Shown one piece after another: positions 23,265 to 32,395 of a DNA stretch of 64,000 nucleotides. Location: positions 978,827-1,042,826 of the forward strand of contig NZ_RYEV01000005.1 of the NCBI RefSeq assembly GCF_004138485.1, given 5' to 3'. Source of the DNA: Peristeroidobacter soli. Lineage in GTDB: Bacteria; Pseudomonadota; Gammaproteobacteria; Steroidobacterales; Steroidobacteraceae. A program made the position numbers and the translations under genes. Every line of letters begins with the position of its first letter. Position 1 is the stretch's first letter. Under the pieces are notes generated by a model, which worked only from the letters and a program-made list of their open reading frames with translations, was not told the DNA's origin and ran no database searches.

Positions 23265-26060
23265 TCACTCAATCAACCTCATCTCCCGCGCCCGTGCAAT
23301 CGCCCCCGTCCTGGTACTCACATCCAACTTCGCAAACACATTCTTCAAATGCCACTTCGCCGTGGACAGGGCAATCTGCGACCGCGCGCTGATCTCGTGA
23401 TTGCTCAGGCCTAACGCGAGCAGCCGAAGCATATCGATCTCCCGCTCGGTCAAGGGCTCCAAGGGCAGCGCGGGCTTGCGAGGTGAGGGGGGTACGACGG
23501 GGTCGGCTTGGGAGAAAACATTCTCGAACTTGCCGAAGTAGTGGGTCGGAAGCGGGGTGTGGAGGCGGCCGCTGGCGAGGGCGGCGGAGATGACTTGGAT
23601 CATCGAGGGGGCTTCGTCGAAGACGCCGCGAGTGAAGCCATGGCCGCGGGTCAAGGCGAAGCCGCGGTTCAGGCAATCGAAGGCGGATTCGATGTCGCCG
23701 GAGTGCCAGTAGCAGCAGGCCAGGGCAGCCTCGAGCGGCGCCTCGCGATATACGAATCCGACTTCGTGAGCACTATCGCGCAACACGAGCAGAATGGCAC
23801 GAGCCTCATCATATTGGCGTTGCTTGATGAGCAGGGCTGCGTAGCCGGAGCCGAAGCGTTCCCACGCTTCATCGTAAGTGCGCGAGCGACGCCACTCGCC
23901 GGATCGTGCCCGCCGTTGCAGTCCGAACTCCAGAGCCACGGCTCGGGCACGCTGCAAGTTGTCTTGAGATAACAAGAGACGAATCTTCTCCGCGCACACC
24001 TGAGCAAGAAAGCGGGCGTGGGAGCCGCTCTCCAGCATGCTGTGCAAGTAGTCGAGCAGTTGAAACGCCTCGTGGTGCCGGCCGTTGATCGCCTTGACCC
24101 GCGACAGCGTCACATACGCCGTGGAGACATTCTCGACCGTGGATTGGACGCACAGCAGGGGCAGCACCTCCGTGCAAAGCGCCTCCGCCTCATCGAGGCG
24201 ATTTTCTTCGTAGCGCATGTAGGCGAGGGCATTCGCCGCATTCACCCACGCGGGCGTGCGATGGCCGCCGCGGACCATTGCAAACATGCGTTCGCATCGA
24301 TCAGCGGCAGCCTTCATGTCGCCCTGAGCGCGATCGGCCAGCAGCGCGACCGCCTCTGCGTAGCCGAGGCTGTACAAACTGATCGAGTCGAACGTGTCAC
24401 GCGCCCGCATGGCGAGGCGCCACGCCTTGTCGAACTGATTCAGGCGAAGCATGGTGTAAGCCTGCAACGTCAGTAGCGTGCCGATTAAAAAGCTGTCGGC
24501 ACCGCGGTCACGCAACGCCTCGGGAGAAGAAATGCCAATTTGTCCGCTGCTATCGGCCAGGACAGTGAGCATGGCGTGCAACAGCCGAAGGTGGGCCGAC
24601 CCGAGTGCGCGCTGGGTGCTGACGTTCCCCTCAACCTCTCGCAGCGTTGCTGCCGCCTCATTGAAACGTCGAGAGAGAATCAGGCTCGCGATATAGACTC
24701 GGCAGATGCCCGCGTGACCGAGAATCACGTTGTGAGGCAGCTTGCTGGCCCAATGAATCACCGCGATGGTCTCACCGGCGCGCAGCCAGTTGGTCGTGCA
24801 TCGTTCCAGCAGCTCCAGGCGCCATTCGTCGTTGGTCGCGGCGAATGCATGCTGAAGCGCTTCGTCGTAGAGTTGATGTTCCGCGTACCAGCGGCTCGCG
24901 CGCTCATTCAATTGCGACAGCCGGAGCGTGTCGTGCCGCAAGTGGCTGCGCAGAAAATCCAGAAACAGCGTGTGATATCTGTACCAGTGACCGTGGCTGT
25001 CGAGCGGTTGAATGAACAGTTGCGAGCGCTCCAGCTGTTCGAGCAACGACTGGCTGTGAGCCTTGCCGAGCAAGGCATTGCAAAGCTCGGCGGTCATGCG
25101 GTCCACGACGCTGCTGGCGATCAGGAACTCGCGCAGGTGCGGTGCCTGCTCTTGCAGTACCGAGCTGCCAAGATAACGCGCGACTTCGTAGTGAGAGCCA
25201 TTGAAGTCGCCGATGCCATCGCGTGATTCGGCGGCGGCCAGCAAAGCGAGTTTGACGCCCGCCACCCAGCCCTCGGTGCTGCGCCAGATGCCATTCACCT
25301 CGTCGCTCGTCAGCGTTCGATGGCAAAGCTGCTCGCCCAACTGCACGATGGCCGCCGGATCGAAGTTCAGATCGACGGCAGCGAGGGTCATGAGCTGATC
25401 GTTCAATCGCAGCTGACTCATGTGCAGAGCCGGCAGGCCGCGACCGGACAGGATCCATCGAATGCTGGCCGGCGATTGCAACAGCAGCCCATCCACCGCG
25501 CGCACCAGCACCGGCGTGCTCAGCAATTGCAAATCATCCAGCACGATACAGACGGGCCGGCTCAGCCGGGCGAGGCCTGCGATGAACACCGCGATGGCGG
25601 CGTCGAGCGATTCGTCCTCGCGGCGCTGATGTGGAAGATAGGCATCGAACGCCGGGCAAACCGATCTGACCGCGGCGATCAAATAAGAGAAGAACCGCAC
25701 CGGCTCGTTGTCCTGCTCATCCAGCGAGAGCCACGCCACCGCGTGCGTCGCATGCGAGCGCTCGTGCCACTGAGCGAGCAGGGTGGTCTTGCCCGATCCG
25801 ATGGGCGCGGCGAGCAACGTCAATTTCTGTCTGGCAGCAGCATCCAGGCGTGCGAGCAAGGCGCCTCGCTCGATACAAGTCGTCGCGGATTGCGGGGGCT
25901 GCAACTTGCCGTGAATGAGGTAGTGCGGAGCGATATCGCTGACGGCGTGTGACGCTGAACGAAGCGTCATGCGCTCGGCTCGATCCTTGCCGCTGCTGGT
26001 GAGCTGGTGTGCCACGCGCTCCCCCGAACCATCCGTTTCTAGATATTGGCCGGAAAACAT
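23265..26060 (-). CDS. MalT-like large LuxR-family ATP-binding regulator
   Basis: About 931 residues, a STAND/LAL-type regulator. The N-terminal NTPase has a P-loop (LLAAPIGSGKTTLLAQW) and a Walker B VCIVLDDLQLL, followed by a winged-helix region (EGWVAGVKLALLAAAE). A long middle section of TPR-like helical repeats follows. The C-terminal LuxR HTH reads LTEREIDMLRLLALGLSNHE followed by STAKWHLKNVF. Such proteins activate catabolic or exoenzyme genes after binding ATP and an inducer sugar or metabolite. ATG 26060 has GGAGGGG upstream; ATG 25970 lies closer to the conserved core. It is divergent from the beta-propeller/cytochrome gene 122 bp away, its probable target. Confidence 0.9.
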   Translation of the reverse strand: MFSGQYLETDGSGERVAHQLTSSGKDRAERMTLRSASHAVSDIAPHYLIHGKLQPPQSATTCIERGALLARLDAAARQKLTLLAAPIGSGKTTLLAQWHERSHATHAVAWLSLDEQDNEPVRFFSYLIAAVRSVCPAFDAYLPHQRREDESLDAAIAVFIAGLARLSRPVCIVLDDLQLLSTPVLVRAVDGLLLQSPASIRWILSGRGLPALHMSQLRLNDQLMTLAAVDLNFDPAAIVQLGEQLCHRTLTSDEVNGIWRSTEGWVAGVKLALLAAAESRDGIGDFNGSHYEVARYLGSSVLQEQAPHLREFLIASSVVDRMTAELCNALLGKAHSQSLLEQLERSQLFIQPLDSHGHWYRYHTLFLDFLRSHLRHDTLRLSQLNERASRWYAEHQLYDEALQHAFAATNDEWRLELLERCTTNWLRAGETIAVIHWASKLPHNVILGHAGICRVYIASLILSRRFNEAAATLREVEGNVSTQRALGSAHLRLLHAMLTVLADSSGQIGISSPEALRDRGADSFLIGTLLTLQAYTMLRLNQFDKAWRLAMRARDTFDSISLYSLGYAEAVALLADRAQGDMKAAADRCERMFAMVRGGHRTPAWVNAANALAYMRYEENRLDEAEALCTEVLPLLCVQSTVENVSTAYVTLSRVKAINGRHHEAFQLLDYLHSMLESGSHARFLAQVCAEKIRLLLSQDNLQRARAVALEFGLQRRARSGEWRRSRTYDEAWERFGSGYAALLIKQRQYDEARAILLVLRDSAHEVGFVYREAPLEAALACCYWHSGDIESAFDCLNRGFALTRGHGFTRGVFDEAPSMIQVISAALASGRLHTPLPTHYFGKFENVFSQADPVVPPSPRKPALPLEPLTEREIDMLRLLALGLSNHEISARSQIALSTAKWHLKNVFAKLDVSTRTGAIARAREMRLIE

Positions 26061-26181
26061 CGGCGCCGCCCCTCCGATCGAAGGGGGCGCTCCGATTATG
26101 CAGCTGCCTAGCATCCGCGTCATCCGCTGAACCACAGCGGTCGATCACATCACGACGCCATCGAAGGGGGAGTCACCAGCC

Positions 26182-29040
26182 ATGTGCAGCAAAGCCATGT
26201 GCTCCCATCACGCCTCGAGCGTGTGGGCGCGCGCGTATGCACCAGTAGTTCTGTTCTGCGCAACACTTTTTGTCAGCTTCGGGGCGCTCGCGCAGGCGCC
26301 CGGTTTCGTGGGCTTCGAGTCGGGGCCGGTGCGACCCATCGCCATGTCGCCCGATCGCACTCGACTGTTCGTCACGAACACGCCCGACAACACGCTCGAA
26401 GTCTTCGATATCACCTTGACCGGGCTGGCCTTGCGGGCCCGGGTGCCGGTGGGCCTGGAACCGGTCGCGGTCGCGGCCCGCAACGACTCCGAAGTCTGGG
26501 TCGTCAATCATCTTTCCGACAGCGTCAGTGTGGTCACGTTGAGTGGAACTCCCAGAGTTACACGGACGCTGCTCGTCGGCGACGAGCCTCGCGACATCGT
26601 GTTCGCAGGCTCGCCTGTGAGGGCATTCATCACGACCGCGCATCGCGGACAACAGCGGACCGATGCATCCATCAGCAGCGTGCCGGGCGCCGGTGATCCT
26701 CAGCTGATCACGCCGAGCGTCGGTCGCAATGACGTGTGGGTGTTCGATCCGTCCACGTTGGGCAACACCGTCGGCGGGACACCGGTGCGAATCCTGAACT
26801 TCTTCAGCGATACGCCGCGCGCGCTGGCGGTGAGCCCGGATAAAAACACGGTGTACGTGGCCGCGTTCAAGTCGGGCAATCAAACGACGACCGTGCTGGA
26901 GCCCATGGTGTGCGACGGCTTCAAGCCCAATGTGCCCTGTATCGTCGACAACCTCTCCATCATGCCGGGCGGCAACCCGGGTCCGGGCACGAACTTCGAA
27001 GGCAAGCGCGCGCCGGAGACGGGGCTGATCGTGAAATTCAATAACACGACCAATCGCTGGGAAGACGAGCTCGGCCGTAACTGGAACAACGCCGTGCGAT
27101 TCCGCTTGCCGGATCTCGACGTGTTCGCCGTGGACGCGCGCACGCTCGCGCAGACAGCGAGCTTCGCACATGTCGGCACGACGCTGTTCAACATGGTCAC
27201 CAATCCGGCGACCGGCAAGCTGTATGTTTCCAACACCGAGGCATTCAACCTGACGCGATTCGAAGGCCCCGGCCAGTTCGGCGGCTCGACCGTGCAGGGT
27301 CATCTGGCCGAGACTCGCATCACGGTGATCTCAGCCTCGACGGTCACGCCGCGGCACCTGAACAAACATCTGGATTACACCAGGCTTGCCAACGAGTCGG
27401 GGTTCGATCCGACCGCGCGCAATCACAGCTTGTCGACGCCGCTCGACATGGCGGTGACCAGCAATGGCCAGACGCTCTACGTCGCCGCCTTTGGCTCCAG
27501 TCGTATCGGTGTTTTCAGTACTGCCGCGCTCGAGGCGGATACATTCAATCCGCGCACGGCCAGCGCCAATTACATCAGTGTGAGCGGCGGTGGTCCGAGC
27601 GGCCTGGTGTTGGATGAAACTCGTGGCCGGTTGTATGTAACGACGCGCTTCGACAACTCGGTGAAAGTCATCGATACCGCGACTCGCGCGCAGGTCGCGG
27701 CTGTGACATTGCCGAATCCCGAGCCAGCCGCGATCGTGCAAGGCCGGCCGATGCTTTACGACGCGACCACGCTATCGGCGAACGGCGAGGCGTCGTGCGC
27801 GAGCTGTCACATCTTCGGCGACATGGACGATCTGGCGTGGGATCTGGGCAATCCCGACGACGTCGTCACCCACAATCCGTTGTCGAAGAACCTGACCAGC
27901 GCTCTGGAGCTCGCCATCGGCAAAACGCTGTTCGGGGTCCGCACGCCCATCAACGGCAGCGACGACGTCGAAGAATTCCATCCGATGAAGGGACCGATGA
28001 CGACGCAGACGCTGCGGGGACTGCGGAACTCCGGCGCCATGCACTGGCGCGGCGACCGGGCCACGGGGCATTTCGGCAGCGATCCGCTCGATGCCAATCT
28101 GTCCTTCAACAATTTCATCGTGGCGTTCGAAGGCTTGATGGGACGCGACGGCATGCCCAGCGACGCGGACATGCAGCGCTTCACCAACTTCCAGCTCAAA
28201 GTACTGCCGCCGCCGAATCCGGTGCGTGCGCTCGATAACTCGCTCAACGCCGCGCAGACACGCGGCAAGAGCTTCTACACCGGCTCGCGTCCGTCCGACG
28301 GAATCGAGATTCCCATTCTCGGCGGCATCATTCCGGGCGACACCGCGTTCAACTGCGAAGGCTGTCATCGTCTCGACCCGGCGCAAGGCTACTTCGGCAC
28401 CGGTGGCTCGGCGAGCTTCGAAGGCATCACGCAGATCGTCAAGATTCCCCACCTGCGGAACATGTATGCAAAGGTCGGCATGTTCGGCGCGCCGAAAGTG
28501 AACTTCTTCGGTGCCGCCGACACGGGCGCGATGGGCGATCAGATCCGGGGCTTCGGCTTCGTCAACGACGGCTCGGTCGACACGTTGTTCCGGTTCTTCA
28601 CGGCGGTGGTGTTCAATCCGCAGTTGAATGCCGGCTTCCCCATCCTCAATCCGGACGCGACCCGTCGCGACGTGGTGCAGTTCATGCTCGCGTTCGACAG
28701 CGACCTTGCGCCCGTCGTGGGCCAGCAGGTGACCTTGACGAACGGCAACGCCAGCGCGGTGAACCCGCGAATCAATCTGTTGATTGCGCGGGCCAAGACC
28801 GGTTTCGTCTCGAAGGAGCTGGGGGGCGCGACCAAGGAGTGCGACCTGGTGGCCAGGGTGGCGGTGGGTGGCAGCTTGACCGGCTATCTGCTGGATACGG
28901 CGGCGGGTGACTTCGTGGCCGCCGACGGCACTCGTCGGACCGACGCCTCATTGCGGGCGCTGGCCGCGACGACCGGGCAGGAGGTGACATATACCTGTGT
29001 GCCGCCGGGCTCGGGCCGGCGCATCGGCCTGGGGCTGTAG
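26182..29040 (+). CDS. Secreted beta-propeller protein with di-heme cytochrome domain
   Basis: A 952-residue exported protein. After a signal sequence (about residues 1-38, ending FGALA), residues about 45-520 are YVTN/NHL-like beta-propeller repeats (RPIAMSPDRTRLFVTNTPDNT, GLEPVAVAARNDSEVWVVNH, RALAVSPDKNTVYVAAF, SGLVLDETRGRLYVTTRFDN). A C-terminal region of cytochrome c peroxidase/MauG character has haem sites CASCH (C539) and CEGCH (C725), and MKGPMTTQTLRG plus FKIPHLRNMY-like segments. It probably oxidises or transfers electrons from an extracellular or periplasmic substrate bound by the propeller. GGGGGAG lies 9 bases before ATG 26182. A strong intrinsic terminator follows the stop, so it is a single-gene unit under the divergent LuxR protein. 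Confidence 0.87.
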   Translation: MCSKAMCSHHASSVWARAYAPVVLFCATLFVSFGALAQAPGFVGFESGPVRPIAMSPDRTRLFVTNTPDNTLEVFDITLTGLALRARVPVGLEPVAVAARNDSEVWVVNHLSDSVSVVTLSGTPRVTRTLLVGDEPRDIVFAGSPVRAFITTAHRGQQRTDASISSVPGAGDPQLITPSVGRNDVWVFDPSTLGNTVGGTPVRILNFFSDTPRALAVSPDKNTVYVAAFKSGNQTTTVLEPMVCDGFKPNVPCIVDNLSIMPGGNPGPGTNFEGKRAPETGLIVKFNNTTNRWEDELGRNWNNAVRFRLPDLDVFAVDARTLAQTASFAHVGTTLFNMVTNPATGKLYVSNTEAFNLTRFEGPGQFGGSTVQGHLAETRITVISASTVTPRHLNKHLDYTRLANESGFDPTARNHSLSTPLDMAVTSNGQTLYVAAFGSSRIGVFSTAALEADTFNPRTASANYISVSGGGPSGLVLDETRGRLYVTTRFDNSVKVIDTATRAQVAAVTLPNPEPAAIVQGRPMLYDATTLSANGEASCASCHIFGDMDDLAWDLGNPDDVVTHNPLSKNLTSALELAIGKTLFGVRTPINGSDDVEEFHPMKGPMTTQTLRGLRNSGAMHWRGDRATGHFGSDPLDANLSFNNFIVAFEGLMGRDGMPSDADMQRFTNFQLKVLPPPNPVRALDNSLNAAQTRGKSFYTGSRPSDGIEIPILGGIIPGDTAFNCEGCHRLDPAQGYFGTGGSASFEGITQIVKIPHLRNMYAKVGMFGAPKVNFFGAADTGAMGDQIRGFGFVNDGSVDTLFRFFTAVVFNPQLNAGFPILNPDATRRDVVQFMLAFDSDLAPVVGQQVTLTNGNASAVNPRINLLIARAKTGFVSKELGGATKECDLVARVAVGGSLTGYLLDTAAGDFVAADGTRRTDASLRALAATTGQEVTYTCVPPGSGRRIGLGL

Positions 29041-29064
29041 CCGCCGAAGTGACTTAATCCTGCC

Positions 29065-29104
29065 AGCCCGTGCGCCCCCGGACCGGCGCACGGGCTTTTC
29101 TTTT
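29065..29104 (+). terminator. Rho-independent terminator after the propeller-cytochrome gene
   Basis: A 12-base perfect stem AGCCCGTGCGCC / GGCGCACGGGCT with an 8-base loop is followed directly by TTTCTTTT. It begins 24 bases past the stop at 29040. It also excludes the GTG at 29070 as the start of the next gene. Confidence 0.9.
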
Positions 29105-29192
29105 GGCCCCTGTGAGGGTGAAGGTGGTCCCGGGGCGGGGAAGCCGATACCATCGCGGCTCGCCTCAGGACTATTCGACGAAATTCACAGGC

Positions 29193-31157
29193 TTGCGACT
29201 CCTCACTCTCACTCGAACGGCGTGCCTGCTGTTGGCCGTTGCCTTTATGACTGTGGCAGGGACGGCGCGGGCGGCCGAGTCGCGCCCTGGAGAAACGGAG
29301 TCCAAAACGGCGCATCCGGCGCAGAGCTATATCGATCGTGCCGCCGCCGCGGTTCGCAGCAGCCCCGAGGACAGCGTCCGGGACGCCGAAGCTGCGCTCA
29401 AGATCCTGGTCGGGCAGCCCAATGTGGATCTGGAAATCCGCGCCCGGCTGTTGCTCTGTGATCATCTCTCCGAACGCGACAAGGCGGCGGCCGAAGCTGA
29501 AGTGGCCAAGGCTCGTGCGTTGCTGCCGCAGGCAACCCGTCGAGGTCTGGAAGCCGGCGTGCTCGATTGCGAAGGCACCATCCTCGAGACCGCCGGCGAG
29601 AATGCCCGAGCTCGCGGGTTGTATGAGCAGGCCGTGGCTGTCGCGACCCGCGCCCGGGATGACGAGATGCTGGCCGCGGCGCTGTTCGCCCGCGGTTATT
29701 TGCTGGGCCTGCAGGGCCAGTTCGCCACGGGCCTCGCCGATCTCAAGCGCGGCCAGACGCTCTACGAAGATCTGAAGCTGCCCGATCACGCGCTCACCGC
29801 GATGAATGGCATTGCCATTCTCTACAACCGCATGGGCGATTACGTCCAGGCCGGGCACATGTACGACCAGGCGCTCAAGCGTCAGCGCGACGCGGGCATG
29901 TATCGCGAGCAGAGCGTGACCTTGCACAACCTCGGCCGGGTCCACGAAAACCTGCGCGAGTGGGATGCGTCGCAAGCGGCGTTTCAAGAGTCGTACGAAA
30001 TCAGTCGTCAGCTGAATTATGTGCGCGGTGAGGCGTATGCGCTGCGAGGTCTGGCGGCAGTCAAAAACGCGAAGGGCGATCCGAGAGGCGCCCTGCAGAC
30101 GCTCGAACAAGCAGCGGCTCTGCAACGTCAGACTCCGGATGCGCGTCTCAACGCGCAAATCCAGCTGGCGCGCGGCGTGGCGCTGCATCGACTGCGGCAG
30201 TTGCCGGCGAGTGTCGATGCGTTGGAAACGGCGCTCGAAGTATTTCGTCAGGCCGACTCGCTCAGCGAGCTGCGCGCCACCTATGGCGAGCTGGCCGCCG
30301 TGCTTTCGGACATGGGCAACTGGCGCGAAGGCTACGCGCAGCTGCTGAACGCCCAGGAAACGTCCGAGCGCATGTTCCGCAATCAGGTCGATCAGCGCTT
30401 CTCGACCTTGAAGGTGGAGTTCGACACCGTCTCCAAGGAAAAAGAGAATGCCTTGCTGGTGCGTGAGAACGCCGCCAATCAGCTGGCCCTGGCGCAAGGT
30501 CAGCGCGCGCGCAATCTGCAAAGAGCAGTGATCTTTTTGACCGTCATATTGGCCCTGTTGCTGGCAACATTGGCCTGGCATCAATGGCGTTCGACCCGCC
30601 GCATGCACACGCTTGCGATGACGGACGAGCTGACCGGGGTGCCGAACCGGCGCGCCGTGCTGTCGCGACTCGCGCCACTGTTGCAACAGCCAAATCCGCC
30701 CAGCTGTGCGATGCTGATCATCGACATCGACCACTTCAAGAGCATCAACGATCAGCATGGCCATGCTGAAGGCGATGAGGCGCTGAAGGCGGTGGCCCGG
30801 GAGTTGCGCGAGGACGTGCACGAACCGGCGTTCATCGGTCGGCTCGGCGGCGAGGAGTTCGTGGTGGTGATCCCGGGCTCGGACTTCGACCGGGCCAACC
30901 GCATCGCCGAGCGCTTCCGTGAAGGCGTGATGAGCATCGATACGCGACGATGGCTGAGCGATCGTCGCATTACCGTCAGCATCGGCTTGACCATGTCGAA
31001 GCCGAGCGGCGATACGCCCAGCACCATGTTGCAACGGGCGGACGCGGCGTTGTATGACGCCAAACGCGCGGGTCGCAATTGCGTGAAAGTGCAGTTGCCC
31101 GCGGCAGAGAGTGAGATACCCGCGCCGCTCAAAGCGGCGCAAGTGGAATTCGCCTGA
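29193..31157 (+). CDS. Diguanylate cyclase with periplasmic TPR sensor
   Basis: About 654 residues: signal sequence (LRLLTLTRTACLLLAVAFMTV), a periplasmic region of TPR repeats (about residues 30-430; for example YNRMGDYVQAGHMYDQALKRQ and LHNLGRVHENLREWDASQAAF), one transmembrane helix (about 443-464, VIFLTVILALLLATLAW) and a cytoplasmic GGDEF domain (about 470-632) with DELTGVPNRRA, LIIDIDHFKSINDQHGHAEGD and an active RLGGEEF site. It makes cyclic di-GMP from two GTP. The RxxD inhibitory site expected five residues before the signature is absent, so product feedback is probably lacking. TTG 29193 is used because longer starts fall in or near the preceding terminator. Confidence 0.88.
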   Translation: MRLLTLTRTACLLLAVAFMTVAGTARAAESRPGETESKTAHPAQSYIDRAAAAVRSSPEDSVRDAEAALKILVGQPNVDLEIRARLLLCDHLSERDKAAAEAEVAKARALLPQATRRGLEAGVLDCEGTILETAGENARARGLYEQAVAVATRARDDEMLAAALFARGYLLGLQGQFATGLADLKRGQTLYEDLKLPDHALTAMNGIAILYNRMGDYVQAGHMYDQALKRQRDAGMYREQSVTLHNLGRVHENLREWDASQAAFQESYEISRQLNYVRGEAYALRGLAAVKNAKGDPRGALQTLEQAAALQRQTPDARLNAQIQLARGVALHRLRQLPASVDALETALEVFRQADSLSELRATYGELAAVLSDMGNWREGYAQLLNAQETSERMFRNQVDQRFSTLKVEFDTVSKEKENALLVRENAANQLALAQGQRARNLQRAVIFLTVILALLLATLAWHQWRSTRRMHTLAMTDELTGVPNRRAVLSRLAPLLQQPNPPSCAMLIIDIDHFKSINDQHGHAEGDEALKAVARELREDVHEPAFIGRLGGEEFVVVIPGSDFDRANRIAERFREGVMSIDTRRWLSDRRITVSIGLTMSKPSGDTPSTMLQRADAALYDAKRAGRNCVKVQLPAAESEIPAPLKAAQVEFA

Positions 31158-31176
31158 CCCACAACGATTAGGGGAC

Positions 31177-32394
31177 ATGATGACGACACTGCGACGGGCC
31201 TTGCTGGCCGCTTGTGGCTTGATGACATTTGCGGCGTTGAGCACGGCCCAGGCCGATGAGGACAAGGCGCTGGTACACGCCCGTCAGCTGCTCAAGAAAG
31301 TGATTCTGGTCGACGGCCACAACGATCTGCCGTGGGCCATCCGCACCGACAAGAATCATCCCAGCGACGTGGCCGCCTTCGATCTGAACGGCAAGGTGCC
31401 GTTCCAGACCGATCTGAAGCGCATGGAGCAGGGGGGCATCGGCGCCCAGTTCTGGTCGGTCTATATTCCGGGCGAAATCGGCACCGGTTACGCCCGCACG
31501 CAGCTGGAGCAGATCGACATTGCCCGCCAGGTGATCGCGCGCTATCCGAAGCTCCAGTTCGCCACCACGGTCGCCGACATTCGCGCCGCTCACAGTCAGG
31601 GGCGCATCGCGTCGCTGATGGGCATGGAAGGCGGTCACGCCATCGAGAACTCGTTGGGTGCCTTGCGCGCCTATTACGATCTCGGCGTGCGTTACATGAC
31701 GCTCACCCATAATGTGAATCTGGATTGGGCGGACTCGGCCGCCAAGCCGCCGGAGCATGGCGGTCTCACCAAGTTCGGTGAAGAGGTCGTGCTCGAGATG
31801 AACAAGATCGGCATGCTGGTCGATCTGGCGCACGTGTCCGATGACACGATGGACGACGCGCTGCGCGTATCGAAGGCGCCGGTGATCTTCTCGCACTCAT
31901 CCGCGCGCGCCCTGTGCGATGTGCCTCGTAACGTGCCCGACAGCATCCTGAAGCGTCTGCCGGCGAACGGCGGCGTGGTGATGGTGACGTTCGTCGCCGG
32001 CTTCATCGATCCGGCCGTCGCCAAGGTGCAGATCCCGGCCATCGCCGAAATCGGCCGTCGCAGCCAGGGCAAGTCGGTCGAAGAGGCCGAGAAGATCTCC
32101 GAAGAGGTGATGGGCAAGCTGAAGATGCCCGAGACCAGCATCGCCATGGTGGCCGATCACATCGAGCACATCCGCAAAGTCGCCGGCGTCAAGAACATCG
32201 GCCTGGGCGGCGACTACGATGGCAATTCCCAGTGGCCGAAGGGGCTGGAGGATGTGTCCAAGTATCCTTACCTGTTCGCCGAGCTGATCCGCCGCGGGTG
32301 GAGCGATGAGGACCTGACGCTGCTCGCCGGCGAGAACGTGCTGCGTGCTCTGGCTCAGGCCGAGACCGTGTCACGGCAGCTCAGCAAGAAATAA
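31177..32394 (+). CDS. Membrane dipeptidase, peptidase family M19
   Basis: A 405-residue exported zinc dipeptidase with a signal peptide (about residues 1-24, [18 protein letters not shown]). Binuclear metal ligands are in place: [10 protein letters not shown] (His and Asp), [10 protein letters not shown] (bridging Glu), [10 protein letters not shown] and [11 protein letters not shown] (His), and GGDYDG. M19 enzymes cleave dipeptides, including those with a D-residue at the C-terminal side. ATG 31177 or 31180 follows AGGGGAC. Its stop lies 1 base before the GTG of the oxoprolinase gene, so they form one operon that also includes the MFS gene. Confidence 0.93.
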   Translation: MMTTLRRALLAACGLMTFAALSTAQADEDKALVHARQLLKKVILVDGHNDLPWAIRTDKNHPSDVAAFDLNGKVPFQTDLKRMEQGGIGAQFWSVYIPGEIGTGYARTQLEQIDIARQVIARYPKLQFATTVADIRAAHSQGRIASLMGMEGGHAIENSLGALRAYYDLGVRYMTLTHNVNLDWADSAAKPPEHGGLTKFGEEVVLEMNKIGMLVDLAHVSDDTMDDALRVSKAPVIFSHSSARALCDVPRNVPDSILKRLPANGGVVMVTFVAGFIDPAVAKVQIPAIAEIGRRSQGKSVEEAEKISEEVMGKLKMPETSIAMVADHIEHIRKVAGVKNIGLGGDYDGNSQWPKGLEDVSKYPYLFAELIRRGWSDEDLTLLAGENVLRALAQAETVSRQLSKK

Positions 32395-32395
32395 A

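Noticed and set aside
29070-29192. GTG start for the diguanylate cyclase at 29070
   Set aside because: It falls inside the stem of the preceding intrinsic terminator, so a transcript containing it in readable form is unlikely.
28884-31265. Open frame of 793 codons on the minus strand opposite the diguanylate cyclase
   Set aside because: It is antisense to a clear TPR-GGDEF protein, spans the terminator at 29065-29104, has Arg/His/Gln-rich composition and no recognisable domain. Long antisense frames are expected at this GC content.
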